Shown piece after piece: positions 8,449 through 18,789 of a DNA stretch of 64,000 bases. A model generated the notes under the pieces. It was given only the letters and a program-made list of their open reading frames with translations. It was not told the DNA's origin and searched no databases. Origin of the DNA: Agarophyton chilense (Eukaryota; Rhodophyta; Florideophyceae; Gracilariales; Gracilariaceae); contig JARGXX010000122.1 of assembly GCA_030374765.1 (NCBI GenBank), positions 1-64,000 of the forward strand. Direction: 5' to 3'. Both the position numbers and the translations under genes were made by a program. Positions within the stretch are counted from its first letter, which is position 1. Every line of letters begins with the position of its first letter.

Positions 8449-10688
8449 TAGCATCGCATTATCTGCCAACCACTACAATGTATTAGCATTTCATCCAACC
8501 GTTTAGAACCAGCACCCAGCCCACTGGTGCTCACCCCGACGCAGTAACGCTACTGAAGCTATTCTCTTCTCTCCACTGCACTACAGAGTGCCCCGATCTG
8601 GTACGTTTTGAAGAATTGAGTTGAGTACCTGTACAATTTTAAACAATATCGCAATGCCCATGTCTATCTATGCCACAGGCACCAGCGATACGCTGTACCG
8701 CTGTGAAACACGTACAACATCCATCAGTGACGTACAGATTGACATAACCAGTACGTCACCTTAAGTGTCCGGAAGGTCGCATAGTATCCCTATATAAATC
8801 CGGCACGTTATCCTCGGAGCTCTTCCGAGAGCTCCAGGCAGACCCTTTGTGCCGACTATTTCTTGTGTTGAGATCGCTCCCCACACTGCACACGTATGAA
8901 CTTCAACAACATGTCCGAAGCTCAACTTACAACCGCATCCTTGCACACAGGCCTTGTATCATTGTGTGATGCATGAAGACCAAACCAAGTTCTATCAGAG
9001 TGCAGTGAAAGAAACAGAAGACTTTTGAATACACCATGTCAATGATGATCGCGCACTGAAGCGCATTGCTGATTCTTGACATGAGCCTCAGCGTAAGGGC
9101 ACAGCATAAAAGTAGAAACAGTCGGCCTTGGGTTGGGAAACAAAAGAGCACGGCGTTGAGCGTGCAAGAATGAAGCGACGAAACAAGAATCCGTGCTGGG
9201 CAAGTGTTACCGCGGGAGCCTCTCGGCATTTCAGAGCTTAAGATGTCTTATTACACTGCATTTTGGTTGTTAGTCTTAATCTCGGGTCTATATTCAACCA
9301 TTTATTGAAGCTTTCTTACAAGTACCTTTCAACAACGAACAACTCTTCTACTCTTAAAATTTCTGTTGCCACGAAAACTTAGTGCAAAATAAATATCTAC
9401 TTATGATAAGCTGCTACGCAACCATAGCAGCTAATGCAGTTTGCAATTCATATTAGTACAGAGATTCTGGGCACAATTCAGACTTTTTTGGGGCACAAGC
9501 TTCAGTATACAATCTGGCCCTTCATGCTGCGCGTGGGTGCTGCTGGAGCTTACGGTGTCGCCACCGTGTGGAGAAAGGAACTTGTGCGCACTTGATGCAG
9601 AAGACGAAAGCCACAGTTTGAATAATAAGTCAATACTCAAACGGCGGCATTGGTGGTATTTTCATTCCCCAGAACTCTCACATCTGTATCAAGGGTCCCA
9701 TCCGTATTGCACTCGGTTCACGTTTTGGAACGTAGAGCCGTCCCGAGCAGTCTACTCCCAGTGAATCAGTCACGTTCTTTAACGCTGTGCAGACATTGTG
9801 CATCCTTCCAGCCAATCACTCAAAAAAAGTATGAAGTTTCTTGTATGGAAGAGTGCCTATTCCGAGAACATTGCTTCCTAGCGATAAGAGAATCGGCGGT
9901 GTGCGCGTACTGATTGTATTAAAAGCGGTGTGACGATGATTCGAAGATCTGAATGAACTGGTCTGTCCGATCAATTTCAAAGACAACGTAAACAGGACCG
10001 GTCGCGAAGAGTGATCAAGGAACATGAAAAAAATATCGTTGCATGTGTAACAAATAGAGCCCTTGACGTCGAGCACGGTTTTCGCCCAGCTCCTGTCAGT
10101 CCTGTGTGCCATCAGACTGGACGGTGATCCGAATCCAAGCTGTCCGCTGTCGGCAGCGATGTTGTGTCGGAGCGACTGCGAAATATGCTGCAACGAACTG
10201 CAGTTTGTGCGAACCAAAGCACTCTTTAAGCAGCCACCGAGTCTGCTGCTCTCATTTCTACGAGGTTGAGATAACTGGGCCTTTTCCCGCCACAATGACG
10301 GAATTCTGTCTACTGGCTTTTAGCGATTTGAAAATGGGGGGGAGGAAAACAATTTCGTAGATGAAAAATGCGCCACACAGCTGTAACAAAATCTTGCGCA
10401 CAATCGCAGGCCTTTCCTAGCGACATAAGTAGGAGATATTCTTGAGTTAGGCGCAAACGGCACTCATAAAGCGCTTCAGACTGACGGCTCATAGACCTCA
10501 CGCAAAGCATGCCACAGTAACTATGAAAATTACGGTTTGCAAATGTTATGGAACCTTCATCGCTACGGTTAGGCTGGCGCCTTGCTGTAAATATATCCAT
10601 ATAGAAATAGCAGGGATTTACTAATGTGCCAGCCTAATGCGTTGTTGGAAATTGTATGTGACCAATCAGGTACACCTACATATACTTC
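8449..10688. other. intergenic, no recognised gene
   Basis: This is 2.2 kb without a supportable gene. ORFs of up to 159 codons exist on both strands but resemble no family I know. A promoter-like segment lies at 8727-8835. The rest looks like ordinary unique or decayed sequence. It ends at the copia element and its presumed target duplication CTGAC (10689-10693). Confidence 0.5.
8727..8835 (+). promoter_or_regulatory. TATA box with upstream CRE-like inverted repeat and downstream hairpin
   Basis: GTGACGTAC (8727-8735) is repeated as its exact reverse complement GTACGTCAC (8751-8759); both contain a TGACGT/ACGTCA half-site. TATATAAAT follows at 8791-8799, then a perfect 7-bp stem GGAGCTC/GAGCTCC (8816-8822, 8829-8835) with a 6-nt loop. 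The order resembles an LTR U3/R region or a Pol II promoter. No ORF with recognisable content follows, so it may be a solo LTR. Confidence 0.4.
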
Positions 10689-10693
10689 CTGAC

Positions 10694-10845
10694 TGTGACG
10701 GACAAGGGTGGTCGTTCTCTTTACTCTCGGGTGCGACGCCGGTCGAGACTATGTCTAGTGCAGTGTTGCACGTGTGTGTCGTGTGTGTGCAGTCTAGCTG
10801 CGCTGAAAAACTGCCATCAGCGTGGGTTGTTTGTGCAGTCTAGCA
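10694..10845 (-). repeat. 3' LTR of copia element A (152 bp)
   Basis: It matches 15343-15448 but contains about 46 extra bases, mostly a segment lying between two occurrences of TGTGCAGTCTAGC. In element orientation it starts TGCTAGACTG and ends CCGTCACA. The RNase H stop codon lies in its first bases. Confidence 0.75.
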
Positions 10846-11421
10846 TTTCCCTGCACGATGATGGTAGTTTGGGGGTGGCGGCACGATGTTGAGGGCGTTT
10901 CGAAGTCGAGTGAACGTCTGTTTCTTGAGCGCTTTCGTCAGAATGTCTGCGAGCATGGATATGGTGGGGGTGTGCTGGATAAGGATGCGCTTGCTTTTGA
11001 TGAGGTCATGGAGGTAATGTCTGCGGAGGTGGCAATACTTCCGGTGCTTGGTGGGGGCCGTTTGGTATGCTACCAAGATTGGGGCATTATTGTCCATGTG
11101 TAGTAGAGTCGCGGACTTCTGGGAGTAGCCGATGTAACACAGCAGTCGGCGCAGCCACATTGTTTGCTGAGAGGCCGCTGACGCCGCATGATACTCTGCT
11201 TCGCATATCGATAGAGCGATCGTCTTCTGCTTTGTCGATTGCCACATTACTGGGCTTTTTGTTAAAAGGTGTACTATCCCAGAGTATGACTTTCGATCTG
11301 ACGCATTTGCGAAACCGCGTCTGCGTATGATACTAGAGTGGAAGGGGCGGCCTGCTTGTAGAGAATTACGTGGCTTATTGTGCCTTTGAGGTATTTTAGA
11401 GAGTAGCGGAGTTGTTCTCAA
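10840..11421 (-). pseudogene. copia element A RNase H
   Basis: This 193-codon frame has the copia RNase H hallmarks SICEAEYHAASAASQQ and MWLRRLL (the EAEY acidic motif), then TKHRKYCHLRRHYLHDLI and LADILTKAL near the end. It finishes KC-stop at the edge of the 3' LTR, as expected of the polyprotein C-terminus. It is open but separated from the RT by a frame change between 11421 and 11667, so it is part of a broken polyprotein. It would degrade the RNA strand of the RNA/DNA hybrid in reverse transcription. Confidence 0.8.
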
Positions 11422-11666
11422 TTCTTTTGTGTTGGAGCTTTCATGTTCGTAGCCAGGCGGCTTATAATGTGGGCTATGTCCTGTCTTGTGGAATCAGCTA
11501 CATAGCGAAGCTCTCCAATTCTTTGGCGGTATGCGAATTCTTTCTCCGGTGGCAGTGCTGCAGATTGGTCGGGTGGATTTTTGGGGTTTGGTTCGATTTA
11601 TGGGGTTGGCTTGGGACTACAGTGGAGAAGGTTGTGTTTTTCGAGGATTGCACGGATGGTATGAGG

Positions 11667-12416
11667 TTAGGAGATGTGGATGGCACAGTTCGGGAATCTT
11701 TCAATGCGCCAATTGAGAAAGAGTCTTGGTGGGCCTAGTCGTCGTATCTTGTATCTGGACCGGAGAGTGTCGTAGAGATCATCTATCATGGACTTGAGTG
11801 GAGCAGCCGCTAAGAAATCATCGATGGTCACGCTTATTATGATGGAGCCGTCCGATGTGAGACGGAGGAAGAGGCAGGGATCGCTGTTAGTTTGAATGTA
11901 GCCTTTGCTTTTCAGGAATGATGCTAATGCCTCGAAGTATATGTGGGAGGCAGGAGGGATACCGCACAGGTTTCCTTTGAGTATCCCAGCTCGGCCCTTG
12001 TGTTTGTAGGAACCGTCGAAGCGAGGGATTTGTCGCACGAATACAGGTGTGGAGTGTTCATATCGTTCGTGGAGGAATGCAGATGATATGTCAAACTGTT
12101 CTGGTTAAAGATGGAAAGCGGCAGCTAGACACATAATGGATCTGGTTGAGGGGCATTCAGCGGTGTAAGTTATGACGCGGTCTGGATCAAAGTGTACATG
12201 TGGGAGCATGCGGTCGCCTTGCACGTTGCATCTTGCTTTGTGTCTTGTTGTATAGCCATCATCCAATCGTTTGTAGCGGTAGTTCATTTTCAGTGGAATG
12301 GTCTTGGTTTGTGGTGGTAGTTCAAGGTTTGGAATCCATTCAGTTGTTTCGTGTTTTTCTAATGTTTCTAGTTCGCCATCATGCGCTGCAGCCCAGTGGT
12401 TTGCGTCGGTGTATCG
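11667..12416 (-). pseudogene. copia element A reverse transcriptase
   Basis: The N-terminal RT segment (HWAAAHDGELETLEKH, then TKTIPLKMNYRYKRLDDG) lies in the frame ending at an in-frame stop at 12105-12107. Beyond it FDISSAFLHERYE and LCGIPPASHIYFEAL correspond to the copia DVxxAFL and YGLKQAP regions. The catalytic box reads VTIDDFL in place of the usual YVDD. The stop and at least one frameshift break it, and 11422-11666 carries the connection to RNase H without a long frame. Confidence 0.75.
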
Positions 12417-12559
12417 CTTGGCTTGGTCGGTGGTTTGGGGAGGTGGCGTGTTGGGTGTGATGGTAAGAGGAATCGGTTGCGGGATGGGTGATACTGACAT
12501 GAAGGCCTGTTTATTCCCTTGTGGCCGGTGGTAAAGGGCGTCGAGATGGTGGAAGTAGG

Positions 12560-13518
12560 GGCGGAAGTCGATAGAGCGGAGGTGCGTATATTGGTTGGTG
12601 TGGAGGTTGATAGCCAATATACGGGTCTGTGAGATGTTGTACATGAAACGAGCAGGATCTGTGCGGGCTTCAAATTTGGTTTTCTGTTGATGGTAGTTGG
12701 GTGTGGTGCCGAATTGTCCAAATGAAAACATGCGTGTGATTTTGGGTGTGCTTTTGTGCCAGATTTGGAAAGGTGTCTTTCCTGTGGCGTCATGGAGGGT
12801 AATGTTGTATTTATAGACCACATCTTTCATGGCATCCTCCCAGAATGTCTCGTTGAGTTGGGAGTGGTGGAGTTCTGCTCGGGTTGCTGTCACGATGGTT
12901 TGGTTTACTCTTTCAGAGAGCGAATTCTCTTGTGGTTTATGGGGAGTGGTGGAGCTGTATTGTATGCCGTGTTGGTTGTACAATGCGTTCATTTCGTTGC
13001 TCTGAAATTCTCTGGCGTTGTCCGAGCGGTAGATGGATGGTAGTTGGCCCTGTTGAGCACTGATGTAGGCGATGGCTATAGGGGGTTGTTTGTTTGACGT
13101 AGCTGCGCTCTGGTATGAAGAATATGATGAGTAATTTACTTGCGGTGTCCAGGTAGCTTACGTAGTGTGGGTTTCCGTGGCGGGAGCGTGGTTTAAAGGG
13201 GCCACATGTATCGCTGCTTATGTATAAACCTACTGTGTAGTTGTGGTGTTGGGTTTTGTGTACAAGGGGTTTCTGTTTCGCAGTTGGGCAGGTGGAGCAC
13301 GTAATAGGAGGGGGCGTATTTCGGAAGGTTGTGGGTAGTAGGGGGACCGTTTTCGAATTGGCCATACGATGGATCTTGTTGAGGCTCATGTGGTTGAGTG
13401 TGACGTGCCAGTGGTAATATGAATGTGCTGTTGGATTGAGGTCGGGAGCGGGATATGTTGGTGGTATTTGGTTCAGACGCGGGGTGGTAGTTGGTCTTGG
13501 GTGTTTCTTGGATGGCAA
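12560..13518 (-). pseudogene. copia element A integrase
   Basis: GAG-pre-integrase and zinc-binding elements are visible as WHVTLNHMSLNKIHRM followed by CSTCPTAKQKP (HH...CC). Catalytic residues of the DDE core can be assigned: SSDTCGPF (first D), RSDNAREF at about 13015-13040 (second D) and QENSLSERVNQTI (E). A C-terminal GKTPFQIWHKSTPKI stretch follows, as in copia integrases. The frame changes at about 12950-13090, between the first and second D, so the core is split over two frames. All three acidic residues are nevertheless still present. Confidence 0.8.
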
Positions 13519-13844
13519 CGCTGGGGTTTGGAGTAATATGAGCGGGTTTTTGGGGCCGGAATATGGTATGGTTTTTGGTTGTGTGGGGCGCTTGCGCCGT
13601 GTGATTGTTCGGGCGCCAGAGGCATTGGGGGATTTAATGGTATGCAGAGTATAGGAGTGGTTGTTCTATGAAATGGTGGCGCCTATGAGGGGCAACTGTG
13701 GTTTGTGTAAGTTTAGGATAAAACCTTGGCGTGGAGTGAACACCACTGCGCCGTACTTCCGTGCGGTGTCATGAACGGAGAGAAGGTTGGTATGGGGCGC
13801 ATTGGTTGCAACGCACGTGACTTGCAGTGGGTCATGTTTGTTGC

Positions 13845-15011
13845 TCAGGCGGATCTGAATTGGACCAGCATGGGTGCATGGGGGTCAGTGGTTAGCGGCG
13901 GTGCGTGTGGAAACGTTTGATATTGGTGATAATGATTGAGGGGGGTGTGGATGTGTGTGGGGTGGGCAGCGAAGTCTAATGCGAACATACCTTCGATATC
14001 ATTTTGTTCGTCGTTGCGTTGAATTGGTTGAAGGTCCGGTTCGTGGGGTGCAGGGTTGGCTAGGTAAGCCGCGTATGCCCAGTTTGGAGGCAGAGCGGGG
14101 GGCAACGGGTTCAGGTTCGGGTGGATGTAGGGGACTTGGACGGGGTGTGGCATCGCTACGACTTGGTTGGCTTGCGGGGCACGTGGCAGGGCTTCGTTCT
14201 TGAGAGGTTGTCCTGGCTGGTTGAATTTTGGATGGCGTATATCCCTGCACTGTTCATCAGTGTGGCTAGGCGGTACTCGCATGAACTGTTGGTGGAATGT
14301 ACAGGGCCAGAATGCTGGCTGAGGTGGCTGGCAACGTGGAGGCATTCGGGGCTGTTAGTATGGTTGAGGTGCAGCTCGGGGTTGTTGGGGAAATTGCACG
14401 GTTGTGTAAAGCGTAGATGACAGGGGGGGCGATACGGGCGTGCTATACGACCTGAGGAGGTGGAAATGATGCAGGAAATCTTTCACGGTTGGGGGGTTGA
14501 TAGCAAGGTGTTGTCGTCCGACGTCAACGGTGCTGGGGTTGTACCGGAGACTGTCTATGAGTAATTCCATGGTAGTGGTTTCGTCCGTGATGTTGGGGAA
14601 CTTTGAGGCGATCATTCGGGCTCTTATAGAGTTGTGATTGGATACCTAGTCATCCATAGAAATGTCCGGAGTAAGGTGCAGAGATTCTGCCTCCGATTTC
14701 AAGTACTTCTGATCTGCGGCAGTTTTTGTCTGCAGATGTTGTATTATTGAATCGACTAGGTTGTTTGGGGTGGGGTCACTTCCTATGCTCAGGAGGTTTA
14801 GGATGTCTGGTGGAACGGTTCATAGGATGGGTGCCCTTAGTGTGTGCTTTCTTTTGTTGTGTGTCTCTAACTGTGCAGGGTCAACGGGAGGGACTGGATT
14901 TTGGCGGATGTTATCAGCGGCATCAATAGTTGCTGCAGTTGATTCTAGCGCCATTTGACAGTAGAGAGGGTTGTTGCGGTCAAGTTTGGGGACATGATGT
15001 TTTGTTTCCAT
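13845..15011 (-). pseudogene. copia element A gag (and position of protease)
   Basis: Gag-like stretches are METKHHVPKLDRNNPLYCQM at the presumed N-terminus, then ARMIASKFPNITDETTTMELLIDSL and TVKDFLHHFHLL (14355-14615), and a Pro-rich C-terminal part with a Cys/His cluster (CTFHQQF, HTDEQC) that may be a decayed zinc knuckle at about 14280-14330. The pieces lie in three frames. The protease expected between 13519 and 13845 is not recognisable; that 330-bp stretch has only short reading frames. Confidence 0.55.
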
Positions 15012-15342
15012 GGCTGAGTTATGAAATTTTGTTATGCGATCTGTAGGGATGTGTCTGTCACTATCGGTGATCAGAGCGTTTTTGTAGAGTTCAAGTATAT
15101 GACCGTTGTTTGCTTTGAGAAGCTCACGGCGTTTGAGTCTGTTCGATCGAGCGGTTGAGGATTCCGTTTTAAAAGACTGTTGTGTGGCGCCGTGCTGATT
15201 TGGGGAATAGAGAAAAGTGCGTGGTGACGGTAAATAGTCGCAGGACGTGTTAAGTAAAGGAGGAAGATCGAGAGAAGAAAGGGTGTGATGACGAGAAGAG
15301 AAGAAATTGGAGTGGAGTCAGCGTATCGAGGGTTCCATAATC

Positions 15343-15448
15343 TGTGACGGACAACGGTGGTCGTTCTCTTTACTCTCGGGTGCGACGCCGGTCGGGACAA
15401 TGTCTAGTGCAGTGTTGTATGTGTGTGTCGTATGTGTGCAGTCAAGCA
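15343..15448 (-). repeat. 5' LTR of copia element A (106 bp)
   Basis: It is the direct-repeat partner of 10694-10845. In the minus orientation it begins TGCTTGACTGCACA and ends CCGTCACA. It is shorter than its partner by one internal block. Confidence 0.75.
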
Positions 15449-15862
15449 CTGAAACAGTAAATTTCTGGTTCTCTGCTATGATATATTTTATATAGTCTAT
15501 ATAAGGAGAATTGTCTTCCCAACTTTTACATTTCCCCCATCACGTTCACAACCAAGAAAACTACCTTTATTTTTCATCAACATTGTTTAACATCTCTACG
15601 CTCATCTTTGACATCTGGACACCGGTCGCCGAATCAACACAACAGCAAACAAGATCAAAACAGTTTAATACGCGTCAGTAAGACTTTTTGGGACCCTCGA
15701 CCTCTGGAGCTCCCAACATTCACAGAACTACGGATTACATATGCTAAACCTGTCGTAGAACTATAGATTACAACTCATGCAGAAGCCTACCTGTCCGATG
15801 ATCCAATTCAGCACAAAGTACATACACGATACTATGTCTCAGGTAACACGGCAAGAAATCTC
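15449..15862 (+). promoter_or_regulatory. AT-rich upstream region with TATA box
   Basis: TATATAA at 15498-15504 follows a T/A-rich stretch. Then comes a pyrimidine- and CA-rich leader without long ORFs up to the ATG at 15863. The placement about 360 bp ahead of an open frame is compatible with a Pol II promoter and leader. Several out-of-frame ATGs (for example near 15834) precede the ORF start. Confidence 0.35.
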
Positions 15863-16456
15863 ATGCATATTGTCCGCCTCATGCAGGAAGACACGGCCTC
15901 CACACTCACCTCTTTTCGTAACTTATTTATCCTGTCCACTTGTTTGAATGATTTGAAACAAGCAATCAAATTCAACGGAAATATTACCGGTTGGCAGCAC
16001 GAGCTGGATTGCTTCAGTCATAGGGCGGTCTGCCTTAATGGAAGGATCAGTATAGTTACACCTGTAGGGAATCCATATCATGGGGGAAATTTCCTCGGTT
16101 TTGAAGTCTTATCGGATGATTTTGACACCTCCACGACTGGATCGATCAGTCGTATTCCTGCATGTAGAAAGCGTTATGCATACATCTTCGAATTCTACTA
16201 CAATCCAAAAATCCTTCTTGATACCACAAAGAACTTTCATTTCTTTGGTGAAAACCTTCTCTTCGTCTATATTTTAGCCTGTAGCAAGGGTTTCAGCAGA
16301 TCCGACGGATTTAACTGGGTGTTTAGAGTTATCACAGGACCAGCTGAGTGTGTGGAAAACTTGATGGATAGACAAGCTCCCAAACAGTACACTTACCAAG
16401 AGTCCAGGTTGTCCATTATTAATACTTTTACTGGCATCAGAGAACACAACCAGTGA
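15863..16456 (+). CDS. hypothetical protein, 197 aa
   Basis: This is an open frame of 197 codons, and the frame stays open upstream to a stop at 15764-15766. The composition looks protein-like (balanced hydrophobic, aromatic and charged residues, few runs), with segments such as NLMHIVRLMQEDTAS, NFLGFEVLSDDFD and KNFHFFGENLLFVYIL. I recognise no family, signal peptide or clear membrane span. It lies between two copia elements and downstream of a TATA box. It may be a host gene, or a gag-like gene of an element whose other parts are lost. It appears once in the window. Confidence 0.4.
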   Translation: MHIVRLMQEDTASTLTSFRNLFILSTCLNDLKQAIKFNGNITGWQHELDCFSHRAVCLNGRISIVTPVGNPYHGGNFLGFEVLSDDFDTSTTGSISRIPACRKRYAYIFEFYYNPKILLDTTKNFHFFGENLLFVYILACSKGFSRSDGFNWVFRVITGPAECVENLMDRQAPKQYTYQESRLSIINTFTGIREHNQ

Positions 16457-16668
16457 AATTTCATACTACTTGTCATCTGAAATCTTACGGCACCTAATCA
16501 ATGGTCCACGTCTATTGAGGTTTTCCATCACCTTGTTTTTTGACAAAATGTCTCTCACTAGTGGCATAAGATTTTTTGCTGAAGCGAAAAAGAAGCATAA
16601 GCACAAAATGGCGAAGCAGAAATCCCTAACCACCCAATCTAACAGATGATTGAGTGAGAAGCAGATGC
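16457..16668. other. short spacer, no gene
   Basis: This is 212 bp between the hypothetical ORF and the copia RT fragment. No motif was recognised. Confidence 0.5.
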
Positions 16669-17871
16669 CTAAATCCTATTGAGAAGCTTTTCAAAAATTT
16701 TGCGTCTTGGTCTGCTGACCTTATACTTTTTGTAGCTTAGCAACTTTTCCTCACCATCTACAGTGATAGTACCGTCATCGTACTGCTGAACAAGAATTCC
16801 ATGAAATTTCAGTTGTGCTGGTCTTTTGACAACAGTGCCGAGGTGGTGCTCTTCAGATATTTTCCTGACCACTGCTGACATTTTCTGCCCTGACGATGCG
16901 TAAAGAATGTCATCGACCCGCTTGACAGTCTAGATACATGTTCAGCTGTTGCTGATTCGATAGAACAGCTGTTAAAAGTAGAATAATTGCTGAAACCCTA
17001 ATCCACGAAGTACGTTGTGGCTAAGATGCTGCCACTTCGCTCCTGCATATGCAAGTCCGTGTGCGGCGGACAGAAGTAACCAGTAATGGTATTACCTTGT
17101 GTTGCATTCTCTCGCTGGGATCAGGTAGACGTCTCTCTGAGCCTCAGTCTGCAAAAAGGCGCTCTTCTTATCGATTCTCGCTGGTGTCCAATTGAGGATC
17201 ACTGCAGGGAAAAGCAACATTCGAATATTCCAACCGGGGCGCGTTTGGCAGAGTCCGTATTAAGCATTTCTCTGTCTCTGTCTTTGCCCTCATGCGAGGC
17301 CATGCGGGCTTTCAGTGTAAAGCGATCATCCTCATACCTTTTCACCTTGTAGATTACATGACGAGACACATTGTTTACATTCGAAGGAACGTTTGAGACA
17401 GGGATATCTTTGACAATCCTCTATAAAGACTTATCTTCTTTGGCGGACGCATTTTCGGTTGCGTGAGAAGGGGGTCCCTGAGTCTGGTGAATCATGAACT
17501 ACGTTGCCCTGAAGGCCTCGTAGTGATTACGAGTGACTTCCTTCAGTACTGCGAAGTTCCTGTCCCGGGAAAAGTTGCACTTCTGCTCCGTTTAGTACCT
17601 CTTTCTGCGTGAGATATCCCTGTAATACTGCTTTTGATCTCACCAATGCACCCTAATCTCGTCTCCAACACTTGAAAATTGCTGTCCGATGGAGCAGTTT
17701 TTTTTCTGGAGACTGATGTACTGAAGTGTGGGTATGTACGGTTTCAGTGTCAGGGTATTCGTCTAGATTGTGCTCCGTCTCCATAATTTCATATACATGG
17801 GTTCTGCCCATGCCGTAGATGGCATCCTGCACAGCGGAAGCTATGTTGCTGACGGGGCTTAAGACCCGCAC
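16669..17871 (-). pseudogene. Ty1/copia reverse transcriptase fragment (element B)
   Basis: Reading the minus strand, a segment near 17290-17400 (VPSNVNNVSRHVIYKVK, LKARMASHEG) parallels VPPNSNIINSHTLYKIK and LKARIAPHG of the complete element at 26798-31790. Next come KKSAFLQTEAQRDVYLI, the WLLLSAAHGLAYA.AKW segment, and the catalytic VDDILYASSG near 16915. The final 70 codons (16669-16881) contain LKFHGILVQQYDDGTITVDG, the typical RT palm/thumb segment. Multiple stops and frame changes separate these pieces, and neither LTRs nor RNase H are present. The stretch 17480-17871 is assigned only by position. Confidence 0.65.
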
Positions 17872-17940
17872 AGCAGATTGTAGGGAAAAGGGAAAAACGT
17901 CAGGTAAAGATCTTACTGATTCGTAGTCTCGACAGCAAAT

Positions 17941-18386
17941 TGTAACGCAATGACGGGTGGGTCAGAGTACAGGTATCGACCGGTGGTAGCGTGGTAGAGC
18001 GGGTCCTAAGATTCGAATTCTTGACGACGGCACTCCCAGTGTACTTGGTGCAATGGGCTGGCGTTTACTGCGTAGTCTTACAGGTTGGAGCTACGGAAAC
18101 GATGGCTTGAAGACCAATTGGTGGACCGAATATACCAAAGTGGGTTATTTGGTATCCTAACGGTGCCTATTTTACTCTAAGGGAGAAGCGTCGCTCGAGC
18201 CAAGTAAATAGTACTGGCGAGGCGCTGGGATCTCCCTGATACTGTAATGCTAATCTATAACAATAATTAAAATTAATTAATAATCTCCCTGAGTCGAGCT
18301 GAGGTCGGCCAGTCGACGTGGCGTCTGTAAGATTCCTCAGGGCCCGGTGGCTTACAGAGCTCCACCGTTATCGTCGCTCCTTAACA
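17941..18386. repeat. 446-bp dispersed repeat, copy 1 (solo LTR or SINE-like)
   Basis: It is a direct-orientation copy of 24650-25095, also 446 bp, starting TGTAA.GCAATGAC and ending CTCCTTAACA. The flanks CAAAT (left) and CAAAG (right) match at 4 of 5 positions, like an eroded target duplication. Both copies carry a GGTTCGAATTC-type sequence about 70 bp from the start (AGATTCGAATTC here) that resembles a Pol III B box. Confidence 0.8.
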
Positions 18387-18789
18387 CAAAGAGCACAATA
18401 TAAGGCAAACCTCAGATGCAGATTCATTGCAATGCCCTTTAGGGTTGCTTTCAGCGTGGCTGCTGAAAGCATTTATTAATAGTGCTTGAAGAGGTACTAA
18501 TGATAGTTCTAGCAAGAGCAATTACTAACGAGAGGCAACCGAAAAAACTGCTGATGCCTACCATCGCATTCAAGACAGAAAAGCAGAAACAAAGTCTCAT
18601 GTCCAGTATCGAGAACAGATGGCATATTCATGCCTTTGTATAATATGCACATGACAAAGCAGCACGCACTCCGTTAGCGCTGAAAGAATTTGAATACGTT
18701 GGTCATCATAGTGCGCGATGTCGTGGAGTCGGTCGATACAACAGGGCCCTGTGAGTTGTGACGTGCAAGCGTACGGAAGTCACTTCGAT
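18387..18789. other. spacer, no recognised gene
   Basis: This is 400 bp between the 446-bp repeat and the gypsy chromodomain remnant. It probably represents decayed 3' sequence of that element. No motif was identified. Confidence 0.4.

Larger units (their letters stand above)
10694..15448 (-). mobile_element. Ty1/copia retrotransposon with short LTRs, degenerate
   Basis: The domain order read on the minus strand is gag, integrase, reverse transcriptase, RNase H, which is diagnostic of copia. It is bounded by direct repeats at 10694-10845 and 15343-15448 that begin TG and end CA. The flanking 5-mers CTGAC and CTGAA match at 4 of 5 positions and are a plausible eroded target duplication. A purine tract (GCAGGGAAA on the minus strand) abuts the 3' LTR. 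Coding sequence is broken by several frameshifts and a stop, so it is non-autonomous now. Confidence 0.85.

Noticed and set aside
9816..10295. 159-codon minus-strand ORF
   Set aside because: No recognisable motif, no conserved copy in the window, and a length compatible with chance; not called as a gene.
17980..18040. tRNA gene in the 446-bp repeat
   Set aside because: Only B-box-like sequence is present. No cloverleaf with acceptor stem could be drawn, and both copies share the same departures from a tRNA.
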